A stretch of 64,000 nucleotides of DNA from an uncultured Latescibacterota bacterium (GTDB lineage: Bacteria > Latescibacterota > UBA2968 > UBA8231), in contig OX638377.1 of NCBI GenBank assembly GCA_951813615.1, positions 3,808,599 through 3,872,598 of the forward strand, in the 5' to 3' direction. A program made the translations under genes and the position numbers. Within the stretch, counting starts at the first letter, position 1, and every line of letters starts with the position of its first letter. Of this stretch, positions 1 through 8,079 are shown piece after piece. The notes beneath the pieces were generated by a model. The model was not told the DNA's origin. It saw nothing but the letters and a program-made list of their open reading frames with translations, and did not search any database.

Positions 1-45
1 GGCTGTGCGTCGGGCGACTGCATGGATAACGACGAGGTCAAAAGA

Positions 46-123
46 TGGGGTGGATGACGGGAGTTGAACCCGCGCCCTCCAGGGCCACAACCTGGCGCTC
101 TAACCAACTGAGCTACACCCACC
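46..123 (-). tRNA. tRNA-His (GTG anticodon)
   Basis: A full cloverleaf folds on the minus strand: acceptor stem GTGGGTG/CATCCAC, D arm with GCTC/GAGC, a 7-base anticodon loop TTGTGGC giving anticodon GTG, and a T loop TTCAACT. The 3' CCA is encoded (46-48). The base before position 1 is G (G-1, at 123) and the discriminator is C, both diagnostic of tRNA-His. It lies 22 bases downstream of tRNA-Arg and is probably transcribed with it. Confidence 0.97.
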
Positions 124-145
124 ACTAGGTCTTTGAGGGCTTGCA

Positions 146-222
146 TGGCGTGCCCAGTAGGGCTCGAACCTACGACCGTCTGCTTAGAAGGCAGATGCTC
201 TATCCAACTGAGCTATGGGCAC
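146..222 (-). tRNA. tRNA-Arg (TCT anticodon)
   Basis: Cloverleaf on the minus strand: acceptor GTGCCCA/TGGGCAC, anticodon stem TCTGC/GCAGA with loop CTTCTAA (anticodon TCT, reads AGA), T loop TTCGAGC, discriminator G and encoded CCA. It is first in a two-tRNA unit with tRNA-His. Confidence 0.97.
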
Positions 223-251
223 ATCGCCACAAGGGGTGCAAGCATTCAAAA

Positions 252-280
252 ATATTAGGGCCAATCCTGAGCAAAGTCAA
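252..280 (-). promoter_or_regulatory. Promoter of the tRNA-Arg/tRNA-His unit
   Basis: Read on the minus strand there is TTGACT (275-280), a 17-base spacer and TAATAT (252-257). The predicted start falls about 20-25 bases before the tRNA-Arg 5' end. Spacing and both hexamers are close to the sigma-70 consensus. Confidence 0.65.
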
Positions 281-319
281 CGCGACTCGCGGGTGGGTAG
301 TGCGTCAGTTTGAAAGTTC

Positions 320-360
320 TTGGATATTTTGTCCCTTTGTCAGGGACTGAAATTTTTAAA
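320..360. repeat. 41-bp dispersed repeat, copy 1
   Basis: Matches 3275-3315 at 37 of 41 positions; all four differences are transitions. The core is a small hairpin, GTCCCT/AGGGAC around a 5-base loop. It sits just beyond the 3' end of the minus-strand gene at 415-3069, after a T-rich stretch. Function unknown; a terminator-like or REP-like intergenic element is possible. Confidence 0.8.
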
Positions 361-381
361 AAAAGAGGGGCCTTTGCCCGG
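358..381 (-). terminator. Weak intrinsic terminator after the 415-3069 gene
   Basis: Minus strand: a short hairpin GGGC-AAAG-GCCC followed by CTC and a run of seven T. The stem is only 4 bp, so termination strength is doubtful, but the position 34 bases past the stop codon fits. Confidence 0.4.
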
Positions 382-414
382 ATTCGAAGGACCGAGCAAC
401 GTCACGCATTTAGG

Positions 415-3069
415 TCAGTAGACCAGCGATAGGGTGCCCGAGCGCTCCGTAGAGACGTTGTCCAAGTCGATGGCTAGCCGGTAGAGATAGATGCCCGGAG
501 GGGCCACTTGGCCTTGGTGGTCGCGACCGTCCCACTCGACTTGGAGGCTGCCCGCCGTCGAGCCACCTGGCTGGATCTGGGCGATGCGGCGGCCAGACAG
601 ATCGTAGATTTCGAGTTGGACATCGACCTGATCGAGGACGAGAAAAAGGTCGAAGGAGAAAGTGACCTCGTCGTTGATACCATCGCCGTTGGGCGTAAAG
701 GGGTTGGGGGCGATGTGGGGAGCCTTGACGATTTGGTTGATCTCGTCGGCGACCACGAGGAGGGCATTGGTAGCGATATCGGGGGTGGCGTCCCCATCCT
801 CGGCCGGTTGCGGGATGGATTCGACATCGGGGTCGCCTTGGTCATTCCACACCGAACTGGTGAACTCCTCCGAGCCGCGGAAGAGCTTGGAGCGGAAGAC
901 GATCTCGATGTTCTGGTCGAATTGGAAGTGCTCAGCCCCCATCAGGGGCAGCTTAATATGCAGTTTGGACGACCCGGTGCGCGGATGGGAGACGACGCTC
1001 TGGGCAAACTGTCCCAAGCTGTCGACGCGACCTGCTGCCGGGGCGAGGCGGAGGGGATGAACATCGCTCAGCGGATCGGCCCCCGTGCCAGGGGCGATTT
1101 CGGTCCAGTCTTGGCCATCAAAGCGCAAGGTGTCGATGCGCGTATCCGCGCTGGGCACGGCGATCTCGATCCGGTTGAAGGAGGTCGCCTCGCCCGTTTT
1201 GAAGAAGGGCCGGACAAAATAGCGGAACGCCGTTTCCTCGCCCAAGGTGACGCGCGGGGGGAAAATCTCGGCGACGATCCCCCCTGAGACCAGCGGTGCG
1301 TCGTAGTCGAACTCGATGAAGTCCAATAGGGCTGCGCTGTGCTGGGCAGAGTCGAAGAGGATGCGGAACTGGATGTAGCGAGTGCCTCCGGGCAGGGGTA
1401 GCTGGACGCCGGTGTTTTGCCATTCGGATTCGGGCAAGCTCTCGTCAATGAGGGCGTCTTCGAGCTTGAAAGGGGCCGACCAGAAGCTCCAGCCCAAGGG
1501 GCCATCGTTGCCCAAGTCGGTACCCAGTTCGTTGTATTGCAGTTCGCGCTCGGGGACGCGGCCCTCGGGGATCTTGATCCAGGAAAACAGATCGAGGAGG
1601 TTGCCATTTGCGTCTTGGGTATCCGTGAGTCCCGGCCCCAAACGACGGGCGTAGATATGGGTATCAAGAGTATTGCCCACGCGGAACTGGATGCGGACAT
1701 CGCCATCGCGGCCGTCGCGGTTCCCGCGCCAGCGCACCTTGCCCCAGTTGACTTGGCCGCCAGCAACATCGAGGGGAAACTGGCCTTCATAGGCATCGCG
1801 TTCCGAGCCGGCGAACTGCTCGATCTCGCGGTCGTAGCGTCGGATGCGTGGGGTGGGCGTGCCCACGTCGATAATGGCCGAGATATACTGCCCATCGATG
1901 GCATAGCCGTCGCCGAAATAGCCCGCTTCGGCCGTTTCGACATAGGTACCTCTGGGATCAGTCGAGACTACGTCGAGACGGCCGGCGACAAAGGGCGGAT
2001 CGAATTGGATATCCTTGACTACCGGGTTGAACTGGCCGTTAGTAACGGGAACTAGTGTTCTGCGCGCTTGGATGGTTTCGGAGCGGCTGTCGATGGTGGT
2101 CTGGTTGCCGTAGCGGATGTAGTAATTGGCAATGGTGCTGGCGGGCAAGGTCGGCCGTGGGCGGAAGACAATGCGGTTGAGATAGTAGTAGCCCATCAGA
2201 TTGATGCCAACGCCCCCGCGGCCGTAAAGGGCGGAGCCGTATTCCGTGCGCAGGTTGCCGTCAACCGCTCTTTCCGCGTCGACGCGACCGATTACCTGCA
2301 TGGTTGCCCAGTAGTCGGCCGAAATCGGGTCGGCGACCTCACGGCGAAAACCATATTCGCTTGGCACCACCATAAAGGGGCGCTGAGGACCCTTGCCAGG
2401 GATGATGCCACCGAACTCGCCGGCCTTGAAGCGCTGGTTGAGCAAGTAGGCGAGGTTGCGCAGGCTGTCGAGACGTACCGGCCGCAGCCAAGTAGTCACG
2501 CCTTGGCCGTGCTCGGGCAGCGGCGGGTCTTCGTCGATGAGTCCGTCGCCATCGTCATCGCTTCCGTTGATTGGGTCCTCGTTGAGCTGGCCGTCCCAAT
2601 CGTCGTCAAAGAGCGTGTACAATCCGTCTTCATTGAGTCGCCCGTCGCCGTCATTATCGAACTGAGGATCCGGTCCGTCCTCGTCGATGAGCCCGTCGAG
2701 ATCGTTGTCGAAAAGTTCCGGCGGGTCTTCGTCGATGAGTCCGTCGCCATCGTCATCCCTTCTATTAACTGGATCCTCGTTGAGCTGGCCGTCGTCGTCG
2801 TTGTCAACTTGCTCGTCGACTGGGTCCTCGTTGATCAGCGCGTCGTCGTCGTTGTCGATGAGCTCGACGGGGTCTTCGTCGATGAGTCCGTCGCCATCGT
2901 CGTCGGCGATCAACTCAACGGCCCAACTGCGACCCAAGTCGAGGCGACCGGTGACCGGCCGCAGAGTCCAAGGATGCACCTCGTCGCCGATCCGCCACCG
3001 CTTGACTTCGGCATAGCCGTTGCAAAGTACGAACGCGACACCGAGCACCGCTACCGACAACCTGATCAT
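415..3069 (-). CDS. Secreted protein with Asp-rich repeats, discoidin-like region and FlgD-Ig-like C-terminus
   Basis: 884 residues from the ATG at 3069, chosen over an upstream ATG because GGAGGT lies 5 bases before it and the protein then opens with a signal peptide (residues 1-20). Residues 56-181 hold eight units of the type D-x-D-x-D-G-x-I/L-x-E-D, which resemble calcium-binding thrombospondin type 3 or dockerin loops. Residues about 250-400 look like an F5/8 (discoidin) galactose-binding fold (ERAVDGNLRTEYG). The last 85 residues carry NPFTPNGDGINDE, then YDLSGRR and PPGIYLYR, the FlgD-Ig-like / gliding-motility C-terminal signature. The middle shares motifs with the three tandem proteins at 53099-59481. 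Likely exported to the cell surface; ligand unknown. Its own promoter and a weak terminator suggest a single-gene unit. Confidence 0.85.
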   Translation of the reverse strand: MIRLSVAVLGVAFVLCNGYAEVKRWRIGDEVHPWTLRPVTGRLDLGRSWAVELIADDDGDGLIDEDPVELIDNDDDALINEDPVDEQVDNDDDGQLNEDPVNRRDDDGDGLIDEDPPELFDNDLDGLIDEDGPDPQFDNDGDGRLNEDGLYTLFDDDWDGQLNEDPINGSDDDGDGLIDEDPPLPEHGQGVTTWLRPVRLDSLRNLAYLLNQRFKAGEFGGIIPGKGPQRPFMVVPSEYGFRREVADPISADYWATMQVIGRVDAERAVDGNLRTEYGSALYGRGGVGINLMGYYYLNRIVFRPRPTLPASTIANYYIRYGNQTTIDSRSETIQARRTLVPVTNGQFNPVVKDIQFDPPFVAGRLDVVSTDPRGTYVETAEAGYFGDGYAIDGQYISAIIDVGTPTPRIRRYDREIEQFAGSERDAYEGQFPLDVAGGQVNWGKVRWRGNRDGRDGDVRIQFRVGNTLDTHIYARRLGPGLTDTQDANGNLLDLFSWIKIPEGRVPERELQYNELGTDLGNDGPLGWSFWSAPFKLEDALIDESLPESEWQNTGVQLPLPGGTRYIQFRILFDSAQHSAALLDFIEFDYDAPLVSGGIVAEIFPPRVTLGEETAFRYFVRPFFKTGEATSFNRIEIAVPSADTRIDTLRFDGQDWTEIAPGTGADPLSDVHPLRLAPAAGRVDSLGQFAQSVVSHPRTGSSKLHIKLPLMGAEHFQFDQNIEIVFRSKLFRGSEEFTSSVWNDQGDPDVESIPQPAEDGDATPDIATNALLVVADEINQIVKAPHIAPNPFTPNGDGINDEVTFSFDLFLVLDQVDVQLEIYDLSGRRIAQIQPGGSTAGSLQVEWDGRDHQGQVAPPGIYLYRLAIDLDNVSTERSGTLSLVY
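2521..2901. repeat. Internal DNA repeats encoding the Asp-rich units
   Basis: A 75-bp segment at 2521-2595 recurs at 2719-2793 with six mismatches, exactly 198 bp (66 codons) apart. A 33-bp part of the same unit recurs identically at 2869-2901. The period is a multiple of three, so the copies add or remove whole calcium-loop units without changing frame. This looks like recent unit duplication inside the gene at 415-3069. Confidence 0.8.
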
Positions 3070-3193
3070 CGAACACCTCCGCGCAAGACCGTAAGCCTTT
3101 GACTGTCTGCAACGAGCAAAACAAAGACGCCGATGGCAGTTGCTCACTCCATCGTCTGCACCGGTCAGGCTAATTACGGACGTTTTGCTGTTC

Positions 3194-3222
3194 TATATAT
3201 ATAATACGGGTGAACATCTCAA
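3194..3222 (-). promoter_or_regulatory. Candidate promoter of the 415-3069 gene
   Basis: Minus strand: TTGAGA (3217-3222), 17-base spacer, TATATA (3194-3199) inside an alternating TA tract. It lies about 125 bases before the start codon. The TA tract offers more than one possible -10, so the exact register is uncertain. Confidence 0.45.
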
Positions 3223-3274
3223 GATAGTCAGATCGGACCGATGAGGATAAAAAAGAGGTGGAGTTTGACATTTA

Positions 3275-3315
3275 TTGGATGTTTTGTCCCTTTATCGGGG
3301 ACTGAAATTTTCAAA
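3275..3315. repeat. 41-bp dispersed repeat, copy 2
   Basis: Second copy of the element at 320-360. It starts 5 bases past the stop of the UxuA-like gene at 3321-4376, so both copies lie directly behind minus-strand genes. On the plus strand the core stem stays paired in both copies (T-A in copy 1, T-G wobble in copy 2). Confidence 0.8.
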
Positions 3316-3320
3316 GACGG

Positions 3321-4376
3321 CTAGGCCGGGCCGACGCTTTCGTTGTTGACGGCCTGCACCAGTGCCCGCATATAGGCGATGGAGTACGCGACGCCCACGC
3401 GACTTCCTCCGAGCATATCGGGGATGTGGTCGGGAATGATGGCCCCGTCGAACTCAACGGCGCGCAGAGCCTGCATCACGCGGTGCATGTCCTGATAGCC
3501 GTCGTCCATCAGGGTTTCGATCCACGGGTCGGGCATGGGGTTGGAGACGTTGCGGAAGTGAATTTTGAAGAGTTTTTTGCGTCCACCAAAGTAGTGTATC
3601 GCCTCCTCGACCGATGCCCCCATGCCCTGCTTGCCGCCCTCCAGCCAGCAGCCGACGCACAGACAGACGCCGATATTGGGACTGTCGGCGATGTCCATCG
3701 CCCGCTTGTACCCGGCGAAGTTGCCGAAGATACAGCGCGGTATTCCGCCTAGGGCATAGACCGGCGGGTCGTCGGGATGGATGCCGATATAGACTCCAGC
3801 TTCCTCGGCGACCGGCGCGACCTTGCGGATCATGTACTCGTAGTTTTCCCACAGTTCATCTTCCGTGTAAGCGCGGCCGTGGGTCAAGTCGCCGGCAAAC
3901 GTCTCGCTGCCCCAGCGTCCTTGGGCATTTTTGATGTCGAGGGTGCGGGCGCTCATGCCGCCGCGGCGAGTGGTGCGACCGGTGCTCCAGATGCCATTGC
4001 CCATGTGGGCATACGTGTGGTAGCGGACACCAGCGGCACCGAGGTCGCGGATGAATTGTATCAGTTCTGCGACTTTCTCGTCGCGACCGGGCAGGTTGAG
4101 GGTAATCTCCGGAACGTTGTGGACCGCGTGATTGGCGATGCGATAGATCTGTAGGCCGTATTGGGCAAAGCGCACGGCGAACTGCTTGTAGTGTTCGACG
4201 CTGTGCAACGCCGGGTCATCAATGCCGAGCATAACCCATTCGACGCCAAGTTGTTGGAAGAATTGCAAGTCCTCGTCGCTGGCCTTGTGCGAGGTCTGGA
4301 CGGCGACTTGGATTCCCGGCTCGCTGGCGTACAAGCCGGGAACAGCGCGCAGTGCATAGGATCTATTGGCGGTCAT
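3321..4376 (-). CDS. UxuA-like mannonate dehydratase family protein
   Basis: 351-residue TIM-barrel enzyme. It carries the UxuA signatures in order: NLPGRDEK, HPDDPP, HFRN, DDGYQDM and PDH. UxuA removes water from D-mannonate to give 2-keto-3-deoxygluconate in hexuronate breakdown, using a metal held by His, Cys and Asp side chains. It is shorter than the E. coli enzyme (about 390) and its middle differs (YHTYAHMGNG region), so the substrate may be another sugar acid. GGAAGG stands before the ATG at 4376. The start overlaps the PhyH stop by four bases (ATGA), so the two are translationally coupled. A second, distinct UxuA-like gene lies at 6749-7720. Confidence 0.8.
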   Translation of the reverse strand: MTANRSYALRAVPGLYASEPGIQVAVQTSHKASDEDLQFFQQLGVEWVMLGIDDPALHSVEHYKQFAVRFAQYGLQIYRIANHAVHNVPEITLNLPGRDEKVAELIQFIRDLGAAGVRYHTYAHMGNGIWSTGRTTRRGGMSARTLDIKNAQGRWGSETFAGDLTHGRAYTEDELWENYEYMIRKVAPVAEEAGVYIGIHPDDPPVYALGGIPRCIFGNFAGYKRAMDIADSPNIGVCLCVGCWLEGGKQGMGASVEEAIHYFGGRKKLFKIHFRNVSNPMPDPWIETLMDDGYQDMHRVMQALRAVEFDGAIIPDHIPDMLGGSRVGVAYSIAYMRALVQAVNNESVGPA

Positions 4377-5161
4377 GGAGTACCTTCCTTTATTAGTTCA
4401 GAAACCGACTGCGACCTTTCCCAGCGCAGCGCGACTTCTTGGTCAATGCCGCAAAGCCAGTTCCAAGTGCGGATGCGCCGCACCCGGTCGCGGTAGGATT
4501 CAACTTCGGTCACGTACGGCAGGCGTGGGCGATCGCGATAGGCGGGAATCTCCGCCGCATCACAGAGCCAGTCCCGCTGTGGTGCAGCCGTGCGGTGGTA
4601 AGAAAATTTGATCATGCTGCGGGCGCGGTCGTTGGTTTTAGGACCGGCCTTGTGCCAGATACCATAGCGGGTCAGCACCACAGTGCCAGCCGGCACGGTC
4701 AGCGAGACTTGGCCGCGAATATCGCCGTAGTGGGCGATAGCCTCGCGATCGACGGCGCGGCAATGCGAGCCAGGCAGAACCATGGTCGGCCCATCGGCGA
4801 GCGCGACGCTGTGCGGGTAGTAGTAGCACTGGAGCTCAAAGACGTCGTAGCCACTGCCCGAAAGCCCGTCCGAATGCCAAGTCTGGCCGAGGTGCGGCTC
4901 CTTGAAAAAGTGGTGGTGGCCGCCTCGAGGGACCAAGAAATCCTCGCCTAACAGCGAGCGCACGACTCCGGCGACTTGGGGATGCAGGAGCACCTGCCGG
5001 GTGAAGTCATCCGAGGCGATAAAGGCGTCGCAGTTGCCGGGATCGAGGTCGTCGCAGCAGCGATTGAAGCGTTCGTCAATGACGCTTTCGAGGACGACCA
5101 AGCCGGAGGCGACAAAGTCCATGACGCCATCGTCGGCTAGCGTCGGTTTAATTGGCGACAT
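4373..5161 (-). CDS. Phytanoyl-CoA dioxygenase (PhyH) family protein
   Basis: 262 residues. The Fe(II)/2-oxoglutarate dioxygenase signature is visible: HxD in WHSDG (about residue 99) and the distal His in YGIWHKAG, within a double-stranded beta-helix core containing VLPGSH. Bacterial PhyH proteins hydroxylate varied small molecules, so the substrate cannot be read from the sequence. GGAGGA precedes the ATG at 5161. It is first in a minus-strand pair with the UxuA-like gene and follows the small unknown gene at 5171, suggesting one catabolic operon. Another PhyH protein is at 43393-44127. Confidence 0.85.
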   Translation of the reverse strand: MSPIKPTLADDGVMDFVASGLVVLESVIDERFNRCCDDLDPGNCDAFIASDDFTRQVLLHPQVAGVVRSLLGEDFLVPRGGHHHFFKEPHLGQTWHSDGLSGSGYDVFELQCYYYPHSVALADGPTMVLPGSHCRAVDREAIAHYGDIRGQVSLTVPAGTVVLTRYGIWHKAGPKTNDRARSMIKFSYHRTAAPQRDWLCDAAEIPAYRDRPRLPYVTEVESYRDRVRRIRTWNWLCGIDQEVALRWERSQSVSELIKEGTP

Positions 5162-5170
5162 CCGTTCCTC

Positions 5171-5530
5171 CTAAACGAATTTTTCGAGCACGAACTCATA
5201 GCCGAGATAGTCGTTGTCCTGGCCCTCGTACGCGTAGAGCTTGGCAATGGGAAACTGTACCACGCGCCAGCCAGCGGCCACGGCCGCGAGTACCGATTCG
5301 TAGGGTGGGTCATCGTTGGGCAGGGTCGGCTTCTGCGGTTGGGTGGCGTCGTACAAGGCCCAGCTAGCCAGCGGCGAGCGCATATTGGTCGATTTGGCGT
5401 AGAGATAGAGAATCTGCTGGCGAGGCTCGGCGAGCAAGTTATCGAGGCGGTCGAGATCCGCGGCGGTAATCGCCTCGGTGCGGAGCTTGTCGCGGCACTG
5501 GGCCAACCAGTCTTTTACAGCTTCGTGCAT
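5171..5530 (-). CDS. Small protein of unknown function in the sugar-acid cluster
   Basis: 119 residues, not recognised. GGAG lies close before the ATG at 5530, and the stop is 9 bases before the PhyH start, so it is probably the first gene of a three-gene operon. No signal peptide or membrane segment; mixed alpha/beta composition with a C-terminus rich in aromatic and acidic residues. It may be a small partner or regulator of the neighbouring enzymes, but nothing in the sequence proves this. Confidence 0.65.
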   Translation of the reverse strand: MHEAVKDWLAQCRDKLRTEAITAADLDRLDNLLAEPRQQILYLYAKSTNMRSPLASWALYDATQPQKPTLPNDDPPYESVLAAVAAGWRVVQFPIAKLYAYEGQDNDYLGYEFVLEKFV

Positions 5531-5601
5531 ATAGGCTCCCTATGGCGTCGGCGACATAAGAAAGCGTTCCCCTTTAGCGCGGTCAACAAGCGGCGGTGTG
5601 C

Positions 5602-6624
5602 CTAGTAATCAACCACGACCTTGATGGTTTGAGGCTGGAGCGCTGCGTCGAGACCGGCGACCAAATCGGGAAAGGCGACGCACTGCGAGATGAGGGGGGC
5701 CACGTCGAGTTGCTGCCGCGCCAACAGGTCGAGGGCTTGGGGAAATACGTGGGCAAAGCGGAAGGAGCCGCGCACGGTCAATTCCTTTTGCATGACCAAG
5801 TTGACCGGCAGTTCAATCGGGCCGCCTTGGACGCCCAACTGCACGATGGTGCCACCGGCCTTGCAGTGTGCGTACGCGGCTTGCAGGGCAGCCGGAGCGC
5901 CAGAAGCTTCCACAACGACGTCGAAGCCCGCGCCCGCCGCCCGCGCCATGGCCGCTGGATCGTCGGCGCGCACGGGCTGATGGGCCCACAGCGACGACGC
6001 CAAGTCGAGCGCACTTTGGCGCACATCACTGACAGCGAGATGGGCCGCTCCGTAGTGCCGGGCGACCAAGCCGATGAGCTGGCCAATGGGACCAGCACCC
6101 GTCACTAATGCGCGCTTGCCAGCGATGCCTCCTGCTTGGCCGACGCCGTGGACGGCGATGGCTAGTGGTTCGAGTAGGGCCGCTTGGCGATAGTCCATTG
6201 CGGCGGGCAGCGGATGGCAGTTGTGCGCATGGACTTGCACGTATTCGCGGAACGAGCCGTCTTGGGGCGGGCTACAGGCAGCAGAACCAAAGTAGCGCAT
6301 CTGCGGGCAGAGGTTGTAGCGGCCCTGGCGGCAGTAGGAACAAGTGCGGCAGGGGTGGGACGGGTCAATGGCCACTCGGCTACCCGCCGGCAGCACGTCT
6401 GCGAACGCGCCCGCATCGACGACTTCTCCGGCCGACTCGTGCCCGAGGACGAAGGGGCGCTCTGGGATGAAATCGCCGTTTCTGCCGTGGACGTAGTAGT
6501 GCAGGTCCGAGCCGCAGATACCGGTGGCGCGAATCTGCACCAAGACTTCGTCCGCGGCGATCTGCGGCCGCTCGACTTCCGCGACTCGCAGGTCGCGGGC
6601 GCCGTGTAGGTAAAAGGCTCGCAT
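5602..6624 (-). CDS. Zinc-dependent MDR alcohol dehydrogenase, L-idonate 5-dehydrogenase-like
   Basis: 340 residues from the ATG at 6624; the frame runs 55 codons further upstream but that part has no family similarity. The N-terminal catalytic domain has the zinc ligand context GICGSDLHYY and GHESAGEV, and a structural zinc lobe with four cysteines (CRTCSYCRQGRYNLC). The Rossmann domain follows with VTGAGPIGQLIG. The motif order matches sorbitol/idonate/threonine dehydrogenases; the Tyr-Tyr after GSDLH recalls IdnD. It would oxidise a sugar acid or polyol with NAD(P)+. It is divergent from the UxuA-like gene at 6749, a sensible partner in hexonate catabolism. Confidence 0.85.
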   Translation of the reverse strand: MRAFYLHGARDLRVAEVERPQIAADEVLVQIRATGICGSDLHYYVHGRNGDFIPERPFVLGHESAGEVVDAGAFADVLPAGSRVAIDPSHPCRTCSYCRQGRYNLCPQMRYFGSAACSPPQDGSFREYVQVHAHNCHPLPAAMDYRQAALLEPLAIAVHGVGQAGGIAGKRALVTGAGPIGQLIGLVARHYGAAHLAVSDVRQSALDLASSLWAHQPVRADDPAAMARAAGAGFDVVVEASGAPAALQAAYAHCKAGGTIVQLGVQGGPIELPVNLVMQKELTVRGSFRFAHVFPQALDLLARQQLDVAPLISQCVAFPDLVAGLDAALQPQTIKVVVDY

Positions 6625-6748
6625 GCAGCGGATAGTAGCGGCCAAAGTACGGCGCGTCAAGGGAGAGAACTGGCCACGGCGCGAGTTGCCTGCCGCAGGC
6701 GTTGTGCGTACTGTGCAGACACCATTCTCATTAGAAAGGGAACTTGCC

Positions 6749-7720
6749 GTGAAACTCGGTCTCAAGTTCGGCCTCGACACACTCAGCAAAGAAAACCTGC
6801 AATTCGCTCAGCAGATGGGCGTCACGCACATCGTCGTCCACAGCCCCCACCTCGGCAACGAGGGTGTGCTCGATTACTTCGAGTTGCTGCGGATGAAAAA
6901 ATTCATCGACTCGTTTGGCTTGAAGCTGTGCGCCATCGAGAATTTGCCCGGCGACCACATGCACCCCATCACCCATGCGACGCCAGAGCGCGACGTCCAG
7001 TTGGCGAAAGTCTGCGCATCCATTGAGAACATGGGAAAAATCGGCATCCCGATCCTCGGCTACTACTTCAGCTTGGCCGGCGTTTCCGGCCATTGGCGCG
7101 CGTACGAAAGCGGCGGTGGACGCGGCGGGGCTGGCCTTAAAAGCTTCGACTACAGCTTAGTCAAGGACGCGCCGCCGATTGTCGATGAGCCGGTCTCTGT
7201 CGCCGAGATGTGGGAGCGATTGGCTTATTTTCTCGAACGAGTGGTGCCCGTCGCCGAAAACGCCGGGGTCAAACTCGCCGCCCATCAAGACGACCCTCCG
7301 GCCGAGACCCTCTTCGGTACGGGCCGGCTTCTGACCAATCACGACGCTATGCAGCGGTTGATTGACCTCGTGCCCAGTCCGAGCAATGGATTGGAATTTT
7401 GCCAAGGAACGGTGGCGGAGATGGGGCCGGACAAGGCGATCTCAGCCGTGCGCCGCTTCGCCGCCCAGGGCAAGATATTCTACGTGCATTTCCGCAATGT
7501 GCGCGGCGGCTTCCCCAAGTTCGACGAGGTCTTTATCGACGAGGGCGACGTCAACATGATCGCCGCGCTCAAAGCCTATCGCGACGCGGGCTACGACGGG
7601 GTCATCACGCCCGACCACACGCCCCGCGTAATCGGCGACGAGCCGTACGGACACCGGGGGCGAGCTTTCGCCCTAGGGTACATTCGCGCTGGAATGCAGG
7701 CGCTAGAATTGCTGGATTAG
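6749..7720 (+). CDS. UxuA-like mannonate dehydratase family protein (second copy)
   Basis: 323 residues from a GTG at 6749, preceded by AGAAAGGGAA; the frame extends upstream but the family similarity starts here (KLGLKFG). Motifs: HQDDPP in place of the usual HPDDPP, then EFCQGT, VHFRN, DEGDVNMI and TPDHTP, as in UxuA. It differs strongly from the copy at 3321-4376, so the two probably act on different sugar acids or epimers. It ends one base before the tRNA-Leu 3' end, which lies on the other strand. Confidence 0.82.
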   Translation: MKLGLKFGLDTLSKENLQFAQQMGVTHIVVHSPHLGNEGVLDYFELLRMKKFIDSFGLKLCAIENLPGDHMHPITHATPERDVQLAKVCASIENMGKIGIPILGYYFSLAGVSGHWRAYESGGGRGGAGLKSFDYSLVKDAPPIVDEPVSVAEMWERLAYFLERVVPVAENAGVKLAAHQDDPPAETLFGTGRLLTNHDAMQRLIDLVPSPSNGLEFCQGTVAEMGPDKAISAVRRFAAQGKIFYVHFRNVRGGFPKFDEVFIDEGDVNMIAALKAYRDAGYDGVITPDHTPRVIGDEPYGHRGRAFALGYIRAGMQALELLD

Positions 7721-7809
7721 TGGTGCCGAGGGCCGGACTCGAACCGGCACGTCCTTAAGCGGACAGTGGATTTTAAGTCCACCGCGTCTACCAATTCCGC
7801 CACCCCGGC
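7721..7809 (-). tRNA. tRNA-Leu (TAA anticodon)
   Basis: Class II tRNA with a long variable arm. Acceptor GCCGGGG/CCTCGGC, anticodon stem GTGGA/TCCAC with loop CTTAAAA (anticodon TAA), T loop TTCGAGT, discriminator A, encoded CCA at 7721-7723. It abuts the stop codon of the convergent UxuA-like gene with no spacer. Confidence 0.97.
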
Positions 7810-7824
7810 ACACAGACAAAAAAA

Positions 7825-7898
7825 TGGAGGCGACGCCCGGAATCGAACCGGGGATAAGGGCTTTGCAGGCCCCTGCCTTACCACTTGGCCACGTCGCC
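7825..7898 (-). tRNA. tRNA-Cys (GCA anticodon)
   Basis: Cloverleaf with acceptor GGCGACG/CGTCGCC, anticodon loop CTGCAAA (GCA), T loop TTCGATT, and U as discriminator, which is characteristic of tRNA-Cys. CCA is encoded. It lies 15 bases upstream of tRNA-Leu on the same strand. Confidence 0.97.
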
Positions 7899-7999
7899 TC
7901 AACAGGGGTTTGAAAGTACGCGGCAGGCATGTTCCTGTCAACCTGTTTGCCGTCCGCTGGTGCTATGTGTTCCGCGTCAAGAACAGGTTGCACTTACGT

Positions 8000-8026
8000 C
8001 CATGGCGAGGCCAAAGACAACCGCAC
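8000..8026 (+). repeat. Near-copy of the thyA 5' coding sequence
   Basis: These 27 bases match 8118-8144 inside thyA at 24 positions. In the matching frame they read HGEAKDNRT against HGEAKDDRT in ThyA; two of the three changes are synonymous. The similarity fades on both sides. It may be the remnant of a tandem duplication of the gene's start. Confidence 0.6.
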
Positions 8027-8034
8027 AAATGCCT

Positions 8035-8062
8035 TTGACACGGCGCACAAAATCTATAAACT
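8035..8062 (+). promoter_or_regulatory. Candidate thyA promoter
   Basis: TTGACA at 8035-8040 is followed by TATAAACT (8055-8062). Spacing is 14 bases to TATAAA or 16 to TAAACT, so the -10 register is unsure. The thyA ATG is at 8080, implying a very short leader. Confidence 0.4.
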
Positions 8063-8079
8063 AAAAAAGAGCTTTCACA

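Noticed and set aside
508..2055. Plus-strand frames of 259 and 212 codons opposite the same gene
   Set aside because: They are shadows of GC-rich coding sequence; no family motif or start signal supports them, whereas the minus-strand protein has a signal peptide and conserved C-terminal domain.
2068..3102. Long plus-strand reading frame (344 codons) opposite the Asp-repeat gene
   Set aside because: It is the antisense of the repeated GAC/GAT codons, has no ribosome site, and its product is only a low-complexity Val/Asp-rich string.
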